Below are positions 17,851 to 25,886 of a DNA stretch of 64,000 bases, in pieces. A program made the position numbers and the translations under genes. This DNA is from Curtobacterium sp. MCLR17_007. GTDB lineage: Bacteria > Actinomycetota > Actinomycetes > Actinomycetales > Microbacteriaceae. The notes beneath the pieces were generated by a model. It ran no database searches, was not told where the DNA came from, and worked only from the letters and a program-made list of their open reading frames with translations. The stretch spans positions 3,648,530-3,712,529 of the forward strand of contig NZ_CP126271.1 in assembly GCF_003234655.2 (NCBI RefSeq), read 5' to 3'. The first letter of the stretch is position 1, and each line of letters starts with the position of its first letter.

Positions 17851-18174
17851 GTGCCCGCAGAGGAATGGACCATCAACCACTTCTCGCAGAGCAATCCGAC
17901 CGGCGAGGACCAGGGTGACGTCCCCGCTCTCCTCCGCCGCGTCGCCGACAGCATCGAAGCACTGGGCGATGTCGACGTGCAGGACGTCACCTTCTCCTCC
18001 GGGGTCGCTGACACGGAAGACGACCTGACGATGACGGTGTACTTCCACCGACAACCGCGCCGTCGCTCGGGAGCGAGTCCGTCCGTGCCCGAGCTCGACC
18101 AGGAACACCCCGGCGGCGATCAGGGCGATCCCGTCGAGCATGAGCCCCGTCAGAGAAGAGCAACGAGGCGTTGA
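17851..18174 (+). CDS. Small protein with a chimeric C-terminal tail
   Basis: GTG 17851 begins an acidic protein (EEWTINHFSQSNPTGEDQGD onward) whose first 72 residues look like a compact alpha/beta domain ending in TMTVYFHRQPRR. The remaining 35 residues (SVPELDQEHPGGDQGD and so on) are read from a stretch that is, on the other strand, the end of an SMR transporter gene. The original stop codon was therefore probably lost when that DNA was joined here. Function of the N-terminal domain is unknown. It lies three bases after the 17059 gene. Confidence 0.65.
   Translation: MPAEEWTINHFSQSNPTGEDQGDVPALLRRVADSIEALGDVDVQDVTFSSGVADTEDDLTMTVYFHRQPRRRSGASPSVPELDQEHPGGDQGDPVEHEPRQRRATRR
18085..18153 (-). 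repeat. Orphan 3' end of an SMR transporter gene
   Basis: These 69 bases match 20098-20166 at 64 positions without gaps. On the minus strand they encode LMLDGIALIAAGVFLVELGH, the last helix of an SMR protein, against LMLGGIALIVAGVFLVELGH in the intact gene at 20095. The stop codon is lost here. This is a leftover of a duplicated or rearranged SMR gene, and it marks a recombination junction. Confidence 0.8.
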
Positions 18175-18319
18175 ACCCGGCCGTCTTCCTCGAGGAGACC
18201 CGGGCTACTACGTCATGTCGGGCTTCACCCCAGCCCGCGCACACGGGTTCCGGTCGCCGTCCGTGACACTGGTGTACCCGGAAGCCTTCTGGGCCACGGA
18301 CACCGTCGGACTCCGATGA
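18171..18319 (+). pseudogene. Tail of a GNAT acetyltransferase gene
   Basis: The plus-strand frame ending at TGA 18317-18319 reads VEPGRLPRGDPGYYVMSGFT, then PARAHGF and YPEAFWATDTVGLR. GDPxYYxxxGFxPA is the C-terminal signature of YhbS-like N-acetyltransferases. No N-terminal part with the acetyl-CoA loop is found upstream; instead the SMR fragment abuts it. It is a remnant, not a working gene. Confidence 0.65.
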
Positions 18320-18346
18320 CCCCCGCCGTTGTGCGTGCCGGGCGGA

Positions 18347-19087
18347 TCAGCGACCGGGGAGCGTGTCCAGCGACCGCGAGCGCTGCTCGAGCAGCTCGGC
18401 GTAGGTGCCGTCCCGCTCGGCCCAGCGGAGCGGCTGCGCCCGCTCGACGACGATCTCGTGCGGTGTCGGGTCCTGCGAGAGCAGGCCGAGCACCTCGTCG
18501 AGGAACGCGTCCAGAGGCAGTGCGTTCGGGTTCACCTTCTCCTGCCCGGCCGTCGCCACCGCCGGCGGGACGAGTTCGGTGACACCGACGCCCGTTCCGG
18601 CGAGGTGGGCGCGGAGCGACTCGCTGTAGGCGTGGACGGCGGCCTTCGACGCGCCGTAGGTCGGCATGAGCGGGAACGGCATGAACCCGATGCCGGAGGT
18701 GACCGTGAGGAAGTCGCCACGGCCGTGGCCGATGAGGTGCGGTGTGAACGCGTCGAGCACGCGGATGGTGCCGAGCAGGTTGACGTCGATCGTGGACTGC
18801 GCCTGCGCGAAGTGCGCCGGGTCGCGCAGGTCCTCGAGGATCATCACGCCGGACATCGTCACGACCAGGTCGAGGTCCGGGTGCTCCGCGAGCACCTCGT
18901 CCCGGGCCCGGAGGACCGACTCGGCGTCGGTGACGTCGATGGACACGGTCTCGAGGTCGTCGACCCGGCTGGTGTCGCGCCCGCCGACGACGACGGTGGA
19001 GCCGGCGTCCGCGAATCGGCGCGCGAGCCCGCGGCCGATGCCGGAGGTCCCTCCGACGATGAGGACGGTGCGGTCGGTGATGTCCAT
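18347..19087 (-). CDS. DltE-like short-chain dehydrogenase
   Basis: A 246-residue SDR with cofactor motif GGTSGIGRGL (12-21), the serine in LTVTSGIGFMP and YGASK as the YxxxK pair. A C-terminal extension (PNALPLDAFLDEVLGLLSQD) is typical of the DltE/YhdF-like group. The frame is open to 19273, but ATG 19087 starts the conserved MDITDRTVLIVGG strand. It diverges from an Xre/MmyB regulator at 19225, the common arrangement in which that regulator controls an SDR gene. Confidence 0.9.
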   Translation of the reverse strand: MDITDRTVLIVGGTSGIGRGLARRFADAGSTVVVGGRDTSRVDDLETVSIDVTDAESVLRARDEVLAEHPDLDLVVTMSGVMILEDLRDPAHFAQAQSTIDVNLLGTIRVLDAFTPHLIGHGRGDFLTVTSGIGFMPFPLMPTYGASKAAVHAYSESLRAHLAGTGVGVTELVPPAVATAGQEKVNPNALPLDAFLDEVLGLLSQDPTPHEIVVERAQPLRWAERDGTYAELLEQRSRSLDTLPGR

Positions 19088-19224
19088 GTCAGGCTCCCTG
19101 GTGCTGTCTGGTGGTCGGTACATCACGATGGTGCGGCGAGCGCCTCCGCCCGGGAAGGACCCCCGTGGTCCAGGGCACTGACGGGGCACCCCCTCCCGGC
19201 GCTGCGGCTCACTAGCGTGAGGCC

Positions 19225-20067
19225 ATGGACGAATCACCCGCGGCGAACCGGCTCGGCGACTACCTGCAGGCACGACGTGGTCTCGTCACGCCGGAGCAGG
19301 TCGGCCTCCCGACGGCGAAGAACCGGCGGGTCACGGGCCTCCGCCGCGAGGAAGTGGCGCTGCTGGCCGGGATCAGCCTCGACTACTACCTCCGCCTGGA
19401 GCGAGGGCGCGACCACAACCCCTCCTCGCAGGTCCTGGAATCACTGGCACGGGTGCTGCAGCTCGATGACGTCGAGACGGAGTACCTCATCGGTCTGGGC
19501 GCGCACCGGCCCCGGTCTCGCCGACGTCATCGTCCCGAGGAGCGCGTCCCCGCACGCCTGCACCACCTCCTCGCTGCGCTCGAGGTCCCCGCGTTCATCG
19601 AGGGACGCTCCTTCGACGTCCTCGCCTCGAACGACATGGCAACGGTGTTCTCGCCGCGTCTTGCGCCGGGGCACAATCGGCTCCGATCGCTCCTGCTCGA
19701 CGAGGAGGAGCGTGCGTTCCAGGACGACTGGGAGCGCGCGACCGTCGATGCGATCGCGTCGTTCCGGCACCTCGTCGGCGATGACGTCACCGACACCCGG
19801 GCGATCGAGATCGTCGGCGAACTGTCCATGGCGAGCGCCCGGTTCCGCACCATCTGGGCCCGCCAGGACGTCCGCCGACTCGCGGGGAACTCGACCGTCG
19901 TGCACCACCCGTCCGTCGGGACGATGCAGATGCACCGCGAGAAGCTGCCCGTGGACGGTCTGATGCTCGTCGTCTACTACCCGGACGCCGACAGCGACAG
20001 TGCCGAGAAGCTCCGGCTGCTGGCCACCCTCTCCGCCGACCGTCACGCCAGGTCGACGGAGGCATGA
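19225..20067 (+). CDS. XRE-family regulator with MmyB-like ligand domain
   Basis: The 280-residue protein has an N-terminal Xre domain (LRREEVALLAGISLDYYLRL with RGRDHNPSSQVLESLARVL) and a C-terminal MmyB-like domain from about residue 105. It is a paralogue of the 6748-7644 protein. It is divergent from the DltE-like SDR, which it probably regulates in response to a hydrophobic ligand. It ends 27 bases before the convergent SMR gene. Confidence 0.92.
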   Translation: MDESPAANRLGDYLQARRGLVTPEQVGLPTAKNRRVTGLRREEVALLAGISLDYYLRLERGRDHNPSSQVLESLARVLQLDDVETEYLIGLGAHRPRSRRRHRPEERVPARLHHLLAALEVPAFIEGRSFDVLASNDMATVFSPRLAPGHNRLRSLLLDEEERAFQDDWERATVDAIASFRHLVGDDVTDTRAIEIVGELSMASARFRTIWARQDVRRLAGNSTVVHHPSVGTMQMHREKLPVDGLMLVVYYPDADSDSAEKLRLLATLSADRHARSTEA

Positions 20068-20094
20068 GCGGCGTCTCCATCCGCAGCGGACGCG

Positions 20095-20409
20095 TCAGTG
20101 CCCGAGCTCGACCAGGAACACGCCGGCCACGATCAGGGCGATCCCACCGAGCATGAGCCCCGTCAGCGGTTCGCGGAAGAGCACCCGACCCAGGATCGCC
20201 GTCAGTGCGACCCCGGTCGCCGCCCAGATCCCGTAGGCGACGCCGATCGGCAGGCCGAGCGTCAGGGCCACCGCGAGCAAGCTGAACGCGATGAGGTAGC
20301 CCGCGACGACGGGGACGAAGAACACCTTCTTGCCGTCGGTGGCGAGTTTGAGGCTGATCGTCGCGCCGACCTCGGTGACGATCGCGACCGCGAGCAGGAC
20401 CCAGGCCAT
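20095..20409 (-). CDS. SMR family efflux transporter subunit
   Basis: The 104-residue protein has the four transmembrane helices of small multidrug resistance proteins, the essential Glu at 13 in the first helix (AIVTEVGATISLK), and the GVAYGIWAATGVALTA signature of helix 3. SMR proteins are antiparallel dimers that export cations with proton antiport. ATG 20407-20409 overlaps the stop of the preceding SMR gene by one base. Two unequal SMR genes in one operon often form a heterodimer. Its 3' end is partly duplicated at 18085-18153. Confidence 0.93.
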   Translation of the reverse strand: MAWVLLAVAIVTEVGATISLKLATDGKKVFFVPVVAGYLIAFSLLAVALTLGLPIGVAYGIWAATGVALTAILGRVLFREPLTGLMLGGIALIVAGVFLVELGH

Positions 20410-20756
20410 CAGCGGACCTGCCGCTTCCGTGCGGCCAGAGCGCGTTGCGACCCGATCTCGACCAGCAGCACCCCGGCAGCGATCAACGCGATCCCGATGA
20501 CCATCGTGACCGTCAGCGCCTGCCCGAACAGCACGGCGGCGAGCACCGCGGTCAGGGCGACACCGGACGCGCCCCAGATGCCGTAGGCGACCCCGACCGC
20601 CATGCCCGCCCGGAGCACCAGGATCAGCATCGCGAACGCGGCGACGTACCCGACGGCGACGAGCACGTACCAGCCGGGCTGGTCGACGGCAGCCTGCATC
20701 GAGAGCGCTGCCGTGACCTCGGCGACGATCGCCGTGCCGAGGAACACCCACTTCAT
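20409..20756 (-). CDS. SMR family efflux transporter subunit
   Basis: A 115-residue SMR protein with Glu13 in AIVAEVTAALS, the helix-3 motif GVAYGIWGASGVALTA and a basic C-terminal tail (RALAARKRQVR). The tail suggests that orientation in the membrane is fixed, as in paired SMR systems such as EbrAB. It begins within four bases of the TetR stop codon and is followed at once by the partner SMR gene, so TetR, SMR and SMR form one operon. Confidence 0.93.
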   Translation of the reverse strand: MKWVFLGTAIVAEVTAALSMQAAVDQPGWYVLVAVGYVAAFAMLILVLRAGMAVGVAYGIWGASGVALTAVLAAVLFGQALTVTMVIGIALIAAGVLLVEIGSQRALAARKRQVR

Positions 20757-21367
20757 GCGCCGCTCCCGTCGGCCAGGGACGCGATCGCCCGTGCTGCGGC
20801 CAGGACAGTGGCCTCCGCCGCAGCGTCGTCGCGGTCAGCGAGCCACGTCGATCCGATGCCGTCGGCCGTGGCGATGAGCAGTCGGACGACCTGGTCGACG
20901 GGGATGGTCCACCGGATGTCGTCCTCGGCGGTCCACGCCTCGACCTGCGCACGGACGGCAGCGAGGTACGCATCCTGCTCCCAGGCCGCGAGGTCCTGCA
21001 GGTCCGGGTCACGACGCGAGTACGTGACGAGCTCGACCAGGGCGAGTGCAGTCGCTGGGTCGCTGCGCGTCTGCGCGAGGTGGGCCGACAGGCCGGAGGC
21101 GATCCGGGCCTCCAGGCCGAGCGGGGTGACCGGGGGGGCGAACGCGACCGCCATCGCGGTGCGCAGCTGTCGTTCGAGCACGGCGTGGAAGAGCGGCGCC
21201 TTGCCCGCGAAGCAGTAGTGGAAGGCGCCGTGCGGCAGCCCGGCACGGGCGGTGACCGCGCGGGTGGTCACCGCAGCGATCCCGCCGTCGCGCAGGACGG
21301 CGATCGCGGCGTCGACGAGCTGGTCGCGCCGTTCCTCGACGCTGCGGTGCTCTTGCTGGAGGGTCAT
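20753..21367 (-). CDS. TetR family regulator of the SMR operon
   Basis: A 204-residue TetR protein with the helix-turn-helix GGIAAVTTRAVTARAGLPHG followed by AFHYCFAGKAPLF, and a TetR_C-type ligand domain. It is the first gene of the SMR operon and overlaps the next gene by four bases (ATGA). A near-perfect 20-base palindrome lies 20 bases upstream of the start, consistent with autorepression that also silences the two SMR genes. Confidence 0.92.
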   Translation of the reverse strand: MTLQQEHRSVEERRDQLVDAAIAVLRDGGIAAVTTRAVTARAGLPHGAFHYCFAGKAPLFHAVLERQLRTAMAVAFAPPVTPLGLEARIASGLSAHLAQTRSDPATALALVELVTYSRRDPDLQDLAAWEQDAYLAAVRAQVEAWTAEDDIRWTIPVDQVVRLLIATADGIGSTWLADRDDAAAEATVLAAARAIASLADGSGA

Positions 21368-21386
21368 GCGAGGACCCTAGCGCCAC

Positions 21387-21406
21387 ACTTGGCCAGTTGG
21401 CCAAGT
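21387..21406. promoter_or_regulatory. 20-base palindromic TetR operator
   Basis: ACTTGGCCAGTTGGCCAAGT reads the same on both strands except for the central two bases. It lies just upstream of the TetR-SMR operon start at 21367, so binding would block that promoter. Confidence 0.75.
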
Positions 21407-21463
21407 ATGGGCTGACGATCACCTCTGTGTCGTCGCGTCGACGACGCACCATGCCCCTCGAGG

Positions 21464-22105
21464 TCAGCTGGCGAGTTCGTCGATCCAACTGGATCGCATC
21501 CGCAGGGCGCGCTCGGTGCTCCCCATGACCGCGCCGAGCCCGACGAGCACGTTCAGGTGCAGTGGCAACCGCACCGGCGAGGTGAAGGTCCCGACCGCGT
21601 CGGCGACGGGTGGGATCTGCGAGATCGTCTCGACGAGCTGGGGTACCGCGACACCGAGGCCGCCGGCCACGAGCGCGATCGAGACGAGCCCGATGCTGCG
21701 ACTCACGGTCGGGTGGTCCCGGTGCAGACGGGCACGACGGCCCTCCGCCGACGCGGGGTCGGGTGCGAGCTGTCGCTCGGTACCGTCCTGGCTGACGTGG
21801 TGGCAGCGCTTCAGCCCGAAGCCGTTGATCGCGACTTCGATGCGACCATCCGGCACGGTGAACACGGCTGGCATCGTGGAGTACGACCGCAGCGCGCCGT
21901 CGACGAAGAGCCTGGCTCGCACCGCACCATCGCGTGCGTCACCCCCGTGCCGGACGTCGATCGTGTAGGTCGAGGCCGTTCCGTCCGGGCCGGCGATCGT
22001 GGTCGAGCGGAGTGACCGGCTGAACATCTGCCACCAGCGGAACCGTCGGAGCGGCTCTCCGGAGCCGGATCGCACGCGCCGACCCCGCAACCCTACGAAT
22101 CGCAT
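21464..22105 (-). CDS. Unknown membrane protein of a TetR-controlled cluster
   Basis: The 213-residue protein starts at ATG 22105 after GGAGTGGG. The first 110 residues are a soluble beta-rich domain (RSTTIAGPDGTASTYTIDVR, then GAVRARLFVDGALRSYSTMP). Two hydrophobic segments follow near 140-158 and 182-203. I know no function. It is divergent from the SGNH hydrolase gene across two copies of the CTAGxACA operator, so it is likely under the TetR protein made from 25228. Confidence 0.75.
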   Translation of the reverse strand: MRFVGLRGRRVRSGSGEPLRRFRWWQMFSRSLRSTTIAGPDGTASTYTIDVRHGGDARDGAVRARLFVDGALRSYSTMPAVFTVPDGRIEVAINGFGLKRCHHVSQDGTERQLAPDPASAEGRRARLHRDHPTVSRSIGLVSIALVAGGLGVAVPQLVETISQIPPVADAVGTFTSPVRLPLHLNVLVGLGAVMGSTERALRMRSSWIDELAS

Positions 22106-22127
22106 CTCCCACTCCTGACCATGGTTG

Positions 22128-22177
22128 CTAGTACACCGTGATAGTCCATGCGAAGTGAAGCTAGCACATTGTGATAG
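22128..22177. promoter_or_regulatory. Two palindromic operators between divergent genes
   Basis: CTAGTACACCGTGATAG (22128-22144) and CTAGCACATTGTGATAG (22161-22177) share the palindrome CTAKCACANTGTGMTAG with two more sites at 25155-25202. They sit between the starts at 22105 and 22251, spaced 33 bases apart, about three DNA turns. They are the proposed binding sites of the TetR protein encoded at 25228. Confidence 0.75.
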
Positions 22178-22250
22178 AACTTCGAGAGGCTCGTCCGGCT
22201 GTCGGGGCACGCTCGTGCCGCACCGGACGACAGCGAGACGGAGGACACGG

Positions 22251-23405
22251 ATGATGAGGACACCAGTGACGGCGGAGCACGTCCATGGAGCCCTCGACGT
22301 CGAACGAACGCGATCGGGCGTGCGGCCACACCGACTCCCGACCGGCATCCGGTCGCGTGACGCGGACGCGCAACTGCTGAGCGCCGAGGCACAACCGTCC
22401 GGCGTCCGCGTCGTGGTCCGCACGACGGCGCGTCAGGTGGCGCTCGAACTCCGAGCCAGCCGGGTCGTGTACCGCGGCGTACAGCGACCACGCGGAGTCG
22501 TGGACGTCGTCGTCGACGGGGGAGCCGTCCGCAGCACTGCCCTCGAGCACGGCGACAGCATCGAGGTCGACCTGTCCACCGGTGCGAGCACCCCGCGCTC
22601 TGGGGACGCCGACGTCGTGACCGTGACCGACCTGCAGCCGGGGGAGAAGCAGATCGAGTTCTGGCTGCCGCACAACGAGCAGGTCGAGCTGATCGCGCTG
22701 CACACGGACGAGCCCGTCGGGCCGGGTCTGGCAGGCGGACGTGTCTGGGTGCACCACGGCAGCTCGATCAGCCACGGCTCGAACGCGACCCGTCCGACGG
22801 GGATCTGGCCGGTCGTCGCAGCTCGCCGGGCCGGTGTGGACCTCATCAACCTCGGCTTCGGCGGCAGTGCCCTCGTTGACCCCTTCATGGCCCGCCTGAT
22901 CCGCGACACCCCGGCGGACGTCATCAGCCTCAAGCTCGGCATCAACGTGGTCAACCTCGATGCGATGCGCCTGCGGAGCTTCGTCCCGGCGGTCCACGGG
23001 TTCCTCGACACGATCCGCGAGGGGCACCCGACGACGCCGCTGCTCCTGGTCTCGCCGATCCACTGCGGCATCCACGAGGACACGCCGGGCCCCGGAGCGT
23101 TCGACCCGGAAGCGCTCGCCAGCGGAGTCGTGCGGTTCGTCGCCACCGGTGAGCCGTCGGACGCCGATCAGGGCCGGCTCACGCTGCGGGTCATCCGGGA
23201 ACAGCTCGCGCAGATCGCCGCAGCTCGCTCGGACGCGGCCCTGCAGGTCCTGGACGGCCGCACGCTCTACGGCCCTGGCGACGCCGAGACGGATCCCCTC
23301 CCGGACGCGCTGCACCCGAGTGCGTCGGCGCATCGGATGATGGGGGAGCGCTTCGCCGACATCGCGTTCGGTCCCGGCGGTCCGCTCGCGGAAGTGCCCG
23401 CATGA
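22251..23405 (+). CDS. SGNH/GDSL-family hydrolase
   Basis: The 384-residue protein has an N-terminal beta-sandwich domain (about 1-160) and a C-terminal SGNH hydrolase domain. Block I is HHGSSISHGS with Ser172, block II GFGGSA (202-207), block III KLGIN (Gly230, Asn232) and block V DALH (Asp352, His355). The carbohydrate-esterase-like two-domain form fits deacetylases of sugars or other esters. There is no clear signal peptide. GGAGG precedes the ATG at 22251, with a second ATG directly after. Controlled by the divergent operator pair upstream. Confidence 0.88.
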   Translation: MMRTPVTAEHVHGALDVERTRSGVRPHRLPTGIRSRDADAQLLSAEAQPSGVRVVVRTTARQVALELRASRVVYRGVQRPRGVVDVVVDGGAVRSTALEHGDSIEVDLSTGASTPRSGDADVVTVTDLQPGEKQIEFWLPHNEQVELIALHTDEPVGPGLAGGRVWVHHGSSISHGSNATRPTGIWPVVAARRAGVDLINLGFGGSALVDPFMARLIRDTPADVISLKLGINVVNLDAMRLRSFVPAVHGFLDTIREGHPTTPLLLVSPIHCGIHEDTPGPGAFDPEALASGVVRFVATGEPSDADQGRLTLRVIREQLAQIAAARSDAALQVLDGRTLYGPGDAETDPLPDALHPSASAHRMMGERFADIAFGPGGPLAEVPA

Positions 23406-23552
23406 CCGCCGCCGGGGGGCGGCGCGGCGCCATGCGGGCTGCCCGCCGCGGGGGGCGGCGTGACGCCATGCGGGCTGCGCGCCGCCGGGGGGCGGCGTGA
23501 CGCCATGCGGGCTGCGCGCCGCCGGGGGGCGGCGTGACGCCATGCGGGCCGC
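23406..23552. repeat. Four tandem 37-base hairpin repeats
   Basis: Units of 37, 36, 37 and 37 bases begin at 23406, 23443, 23479 and 23516. Each contains GCCGCCGGGGGGCGGC, a six-base stem around a GGGG loop, followed by CGTGACGCCATGCGGGCTGC. The array lies between the convergent SGNH hydrolase and CPBP genes and could serve as a multiple terminator for both strands. It starts directly after the TGA of the hydrolase. Confidence 0.85.
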
Positions 23553-23566
23553 TCCCCGATGCGTCG

Positions 23567-24283
23567 TCAGCTGGCGAACTGGAAGGCGATCACCGAGATC
23601 ACTGACGACGACGCGTTGTTCACCGCGTGGACGACGACACCTGGCCAGACCGATCCGGTCCGCCGGATGAGGAGCGCGGCAGAGACGCCGACGATGAACG
23701 CAACGGGCGTGGCGAGGTTGACGCCGTGGGTCAGTCCGAACACCGCTGCGCTCACCAGGGTCGCGACCCAGGCGCCGTAGCGGGTCAGCAGGTTGTGGAC
23801 GACACCCCGGAAGAAGAACTCCTCGCCGATCGGCGTGAGGACGGCTCCGAGCAGGATCGCGGCCAGGAAACCGAGCACGCCGCTGGTGGCGGCGGAGCGG
23901 TAGTCGGTCTGCACATCCTGGGCAGGAGTGGCTGCCGCGACGATGCTGCTGATGGCGACGTTCAACGCGACGACGCCGAGTCCGATGACGAACGCGACGA
24001 GGAGCCACTTCGGCGCGACTCGGCGCAGCCCGAACAGTCGTCGGTCGCGACGGCGGAGTGCGATCGCGATGACGGTACCGCCGAGGGGTGCCAGTCCGGA
24101 CACCGCGTAGAGTGCCAGGCCGCGGGACAGCGCGTCGCCGTCGGGGACCAGGCGGTACAGCGTGATCCCGATCGCGTACAGTGCGACGGTCGCCGCGGCG
24201 GCGATCCCGAAGTCCGCCCAGGTCACCCGCGACGGGCGCGCGACGTTCGAGCCGGTGTGCGGTGACGTGTGTGTGGTCGGCAT
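23567..24283 (-). CDS. CPBP family intramembrane protease
   Basis: A 238-residue protein with about seven hydrophobic helices and the Abi/CPBP motifs: EEFFFRG (154-160), FGLTHG (182-187) and HAVNN (219-223). CPBP proteins include Rce1 CAAX prenyl proteases and bacteriocin-immunity proteins. It is downstream of the SpoIIM-like gene by 65 bases on the same strand, and both are likely repressed through the operators at 25155-25202. Confidence 0.9.
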   Translation of the reverse strand: MPTTHTSPHTGSNVARPSRVTWADFGIAAAATVALYAIGITLYRLVPDGDALSRGLALYAVSGLAPLGGTVIAIALRRRDRRLFGLRRVAPKWLLVAFVIGLGVVALNVAISSIVAAATPAQDVQTDYRSAATSGVLGFLAAILLGAVLTPIGEEFFFRGVVHNLLTRYGAWVATLVSAAVFGLTHGVNLATPVAFIVGVSAALLIRRTGSVWPGVVVHAVNNASSSVISVIAFQFAS

Positions 24284-24348
24284 GGTTCCTCACTGGTTCT
24301 GTTCGGGGCGCGATGGCCGTGGAGTGGATCGGGTTGGTGTCGGTGCGC

Positions 24349-25044
24349 TCAGAGGAGCCACTGGCTGAGCGGGTGGATGAAGTAGCGCAGGGAGTACGCC
24401 TCCCACACGGCCCCGACGACCAGGAGGGCCACCGCCGGCACCGCGAGGACGCCCGTCGTCCGCAGCCCGGCGACGTACCCGTCCCGTCGTCGTTCGACCC
24501 CGGCGGATCGCGGTCGGAGCCAGTACCTGCCGATGAGGAAGGCACCGAGCGCGAAGACGATGTAGGCCTGCAGTTCGATCACGATGGTCAGCGAATGCGG
24601 GATCATCGCCACCCACCCCTCACCAGTGGCGGGCACGAGGGTCACCCCGGTCTGGACGAGCCAGTACCCGAAGAACGCCAGTCCGGCGAAGGGGACGATC
24701 AGCGACGGCACGACGATGGTGAGCAGGCTGAGGCGGAAGAGGTTCACGGCGAAGATCAGCAGGGCGAACAGCGGCGGCCGGCTCACCACTGACCCGACGA
24801 GGTCCGCGGTTCCGTCGTCCTGCAGCGCCGTGGCGCGGTCCTGACTGAGCTGCGGGAACAGCAGCCCCGCGGCGAACCCCAGCACGACGAGTCCGTACGT
24901 CGCGACGTTGAGGACGAGGTAGGTCCGGGCGTTCCCCCGGATGACCTCCAGGGGCCGGCGCCAGACCGCCGCACGACCCGGTGGCTCGGAGCGCGGATCC
25001 AGACGGTTCGCTGTCGCGCTGTCGTGGTCCGGTGGCTGGCTCAT
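24349..25044 (-). CDS. SpoIIM-like multi-pass membrane protein
   Basis: The 231-residue protein has a 45-residue charged N-terminus and about five helices with the stage II sporulation protein M (DUF95) arrangement: NARTYLVLNVATYGLVVLGF, LFALLIFAVNLFRLSLLTIV, VPSLIVPFAGLAFFGYWLVQ and a long final pair. The family is widespread in non-sporulating bacteria, with unknown function. It diverges from the TetR gene at 25228 across two operators, and leads the CPBP gene. Confidence 0.8.
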   Translation of the reverse strand: MSQPPDHDSATANRLDPRSEPPGRAAVWRRPLEVIRGNARTYLVLNVATYGLVVLGFAAGLLFPQLSQDRATALQDDGTADLVGSVVSRPPLFALLIFAVNLFRLSLLTIVVPSLIVPFAGLAFFGYWLVQTGVTLVPATGEGWVAMIPHSLTIVIELQAYIVFALGAFLIGRYWLRPRSAGVERRRDGYVAGLRTTGVLAVPAVALLVVGAVWEAYSLRYFIHPLSQWLL

Positions 25045-25154
25045 GTGTGATGCTCCTCGTTCTGGCGGTCATGGGTGGGGAGCGTCCTGGGCGTCCCGGG
25101 TGGCGAGCGCTGCGTGATCCCGCGATCACGCGGATGTGTCTGGACACTCGGGTG

Positions 25155-25202
25155 CTAGTACAGTGTGATAGCCCCGAACGAGAAACTAACACAGTGTGCT
25201 AG
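25155..25202. promoter_or_regulatory. Two palindromic operators upstream of the TetR gene
   Basis: CTAGTACAGTGTGATAG (25155-25171) and CTAACACAGTGTGCTAG (25186-25202) are 31 bases apart and share the palindrome found at 22128-22177. They occupy the divergent promoter region between the SpoIIM-like gene (start 25044) and the TetR gene (start 25228). Confidence 0.8.
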
Positions 25203-25227
25203 TCAGATAGAAGTGAAGTGACGACTG

Positions 25228-25833
25228 ATGGCCCATCCGAACAGCCCGGACACACGATCGAAGATCCTGATCGCCGCGGCGACGATGCTCGGAGAGGACC
25301 CGACAGCACGTCTCACGGTCCGCGCCGTCGCGGCGCACGCCGGTGTGAGCACGGGGTCACTCCGCCACTTCTTCCCGACCCAGCAGCTGTTGCTCGACAC
25401 GGTCGTCGAGGGGCTCCAGACCGTCGAGATCGCGGACGACCCGATGGCCGACACGTCCAAGAGCCCGGCCGATCGCCTCGAAGCCTGCCTCCGGGTGCTC
25501 CTCACGAGCGTCGGCACCGGCGCCGCCGCACGAGAGAACTGGATCGCGATGCACGACGCGTACATCGCGTCTCCCACCCCCGACGAGTCCGGGAACACGT
25601 TCCTCGCGATGGAGCGCCTGGGCATCGGCCGCGTCGAGCGCTGGCTGGACGTGTTGCGGCAGGAGGGCGTCGGGATCGCCGTCGACCTCGAACAGGCAGC
25701 GCGGTTCCTGCTCACCGTCGTCAACGGCCTCGCCCTGGACCGCGCGTTGCCCGGAGCGAGCGCACGCATCCCGTTCGAGGAGCGGTCACTCCGACTCGCC
25801 GTCGACGCGGTCCTGGTTGCAGGGGCCAGCTGA
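25228..25833 (+). CDS. TetR family regulator of the SGNH/CPBP cluster
   Basis: The 201-residue protein has the TetR helix-turn-helix LTVRAVAAHAGVSTGSLRHF followed by FPTQQLLLDTV, and a long helical ligand domain. A GTG or ATG further left is possible, but ATG 25228 gives the usual length and leaves the operator region free. Operators in its own promoter and a matching pair 3 kb away suggest it controls itself, the SpoIIM-like and CPBP genes, the SGNH hydrolase and the unknown membrane protein. Confidence 0.9.
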   Translation: MAHPNSPDTRSKILIAAATMLGEDPTARLTVRAVAAHAGVSTGSLRHFFPTQQLLLDTVVEGLQTVEIADDPMADTSKSPADRLEACLRVLLTSVGTGAAARENWIAMHDAYIASPTPDESGNTFLAMERLGIGRVERWLDVLRQEGVGIAVDLEQAARFLLTVVNGLALDRALPGASARIPFEERSLRLAVDAVLVAGAS

Positions 25834-25886
25834 GGTCGCGCGCGCGATCGCGGATGCCGGGGAGGGGAAACGGTCGCAGTGACGGA

